Source of the DNA: CBDCYH01 sp965224105
GTDB lineage: Bacteria; Bacteroidota; Rhodothermia; Rhodothermales; JABDKH01
Direction of reading: 5' to 3'
NCBI GenBank assembly: GCA_965224105.1
Contig: CBDCYH010000002.1
Coordinates: 868,001 to 932,000 of the forward strand
Length of the DNA: 64,000 bases
Below are positions 63,532-64,000 of this stretch, piece by piece. The notes below the pieces were generated by a model, which worked only from the letters and a program-made list of their open reading frames with translations, was not told the DNA's origin and did not search any database. How positions within the stretch are numbered: the stretch's first letter is position 1; the number at the start of each line of letters is the position of its first letter. Made by a program: the position numbers and the translations under genes.

Positions 63532-64000
63532 ATGGAAGTTTTAGTAATACCGTTTGCCATTATCGTTGCCGCGATGGCTGTGATTGGCGTTATCCGCGCC
63601 AACCTGAAGATCTGCCAGCCGAACGAAGTGCTGATCTTCAGTGGTAGGCAGAACAAGCTGTCAGACGGCAGCACCGTTGGCTATCGCGTCATCCGCGGAG
63701 GTAGGGGTTTTCGGATTCCCATCATCGAAAAGGTTGACCGGTTATTCCTGAACACCATTCCCCTCGATCTTACCATCAACAACGCATATTGCCGTGGCGG
63801 TATTCCACTCACCGTCCGCGCTATTGCGAACGTAAAGGTTGCGTCAACAGAGGCGGAACTGAACAACGCGGTTGAACGATTGCTGGGCAAACCCTGGGAA
63901 GAAATCCAGATGATTGCCAAGGAAACGCTTGAAGGAAACTTGCGCGGTGTAATCGCAAAGCTTACTCCAGAGGAGGTGAACGAAGACCGCCTGAAGTTCG
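63532..64000 (+). CDS. Flotillin-like SPFH protein (3' end outside window)
   Basis: AGAGGAAAT lies just before the ATG. The visible 156 residues start with a short membrane segment (VLVIPFAIIVAAMAVIGVI) followed by PNEVLIFSGRQNKLSDGSTVGYRVIRGGRGFRIPIIEKVDRL, then VRAIANVKVASTEAELNNAVERLLGK and ETLEGNLRGVIAKLTPEEV, all typical of the flotillin/FloT SPFH domain. It forms a unit with the NfeD gene, 9 bp apart. The protein continues beyond the window. Confidence 0.92.
   Translation, partial: MEVLVIPFAIIVAAMAVIGVIRANLKICQPNEVLIFSGRQNKLSDGSTVGYRVIRGGRGFRIPIIEKVDRLFLNTIPLDLTINNAYCRGGIPLTVRAIANVKVASTEAELNNAVERLLGKPWEEIQMIAKETLEGNLRGVIAKLTPEEVNEDRLKF

Noticed and set aside
1..64000. tRNA or rRNA genes
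   Set aside because: No cloverleaf or T-loop signature was found in the intergenic gaps by eye; a covariance search would be needed to be certain.

Overview
The window looks like chromosomal DNA (G+C roughly 50-55% by eye) from a marine-type Bacteroidota/Rhodothermota-like bacterium. This is an inference from several features: a TonB-dependent receptor with an N-terminal carboxypeptidase-regulatory-like domain beside a membrane-anchored AraC regulator, a DUF5916 outer-membrane-type protein, a fused E2/E1 2-oxoglutarate decarboxylase-dehydrogenase, an NfeD-flotillin pair, many lipoproteins, and mixed use of Shine-Dalgarno starts. No rRNA, tRNA, insertion sequence or prophage block was recognised.

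Layout. 0-16.2 kb is a loosely packed accessory/housekeeping mix. It holds the C-terminal part of an ABC-F ATPase, a truncated SGNH-like protein, an ArsR plus SRPBCC-DinB module with a clear palindromic operator, an FG-GAP protein, a zinc-protease-like lipoprotein, a MupA-type flavin monooxygenase, a glycerophosphodiesterase, AraC plus TonB receptor, an AhpD-like protein, two methyltransferases, a sugar epimerase and an orphan XRE regulator. 16.3-29.4 kb is a CRISPR-Cas locus. The array has 58 apparently identical 30-bp repeats plus one degenerate terminal repeat and 58 spacers of 35-38 bp. The cas operon on the minus strand reads WYL regulator - cas6 - cas5 - cas3 - cas8-like - cas7-like - cas4 - cas1 - cas2. 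It is type I, nearest to I-B by inventory, but the gene order is unusual and the Cas7, Cas8 and Cas5 sequences are divergent.

29.7-40.4 kb carries the DUF5916 protein, an amidohydrolase/FkbM pair, ArfB-like peptide release factor, a membrane pair with an HTTM-like protein, uvrB, rpmE and pyrimidine-nucleoside phosphorylase. 40.5-44.8 kb is a tight five-gene run: a PspA/IM30 protein, a coiled-coil protein sharing its tail motifs, a two-TM coiled-coil protein, a crotonase and a CNNM/CBS transporter-like protein. 44.8-48.3 kb holds moaA, moaC, dtd, a frameshifted rdgB and rpsU. 48.3-57.2 kb has the kgd-type fusion enzyme, an overlapping Omp85 - rlmD - SDR operon and a DUF2795 gene. 57.4-64 kb has an M23 peptidase, uvrA with a small partner gene, a Rad52/Sak-like annealing protein and the start of an NfeD-flotillin operon that runs off the end.

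The most promising items are the CRISPR-Cas locus (divergent effector module, disputed array direction, twin spacers that share one end and differ by 2 bp at the other, possible internal small subunit in cas8) and the PspA island, where a short KTIG tail motif recurs three times in two adjacent proteins.
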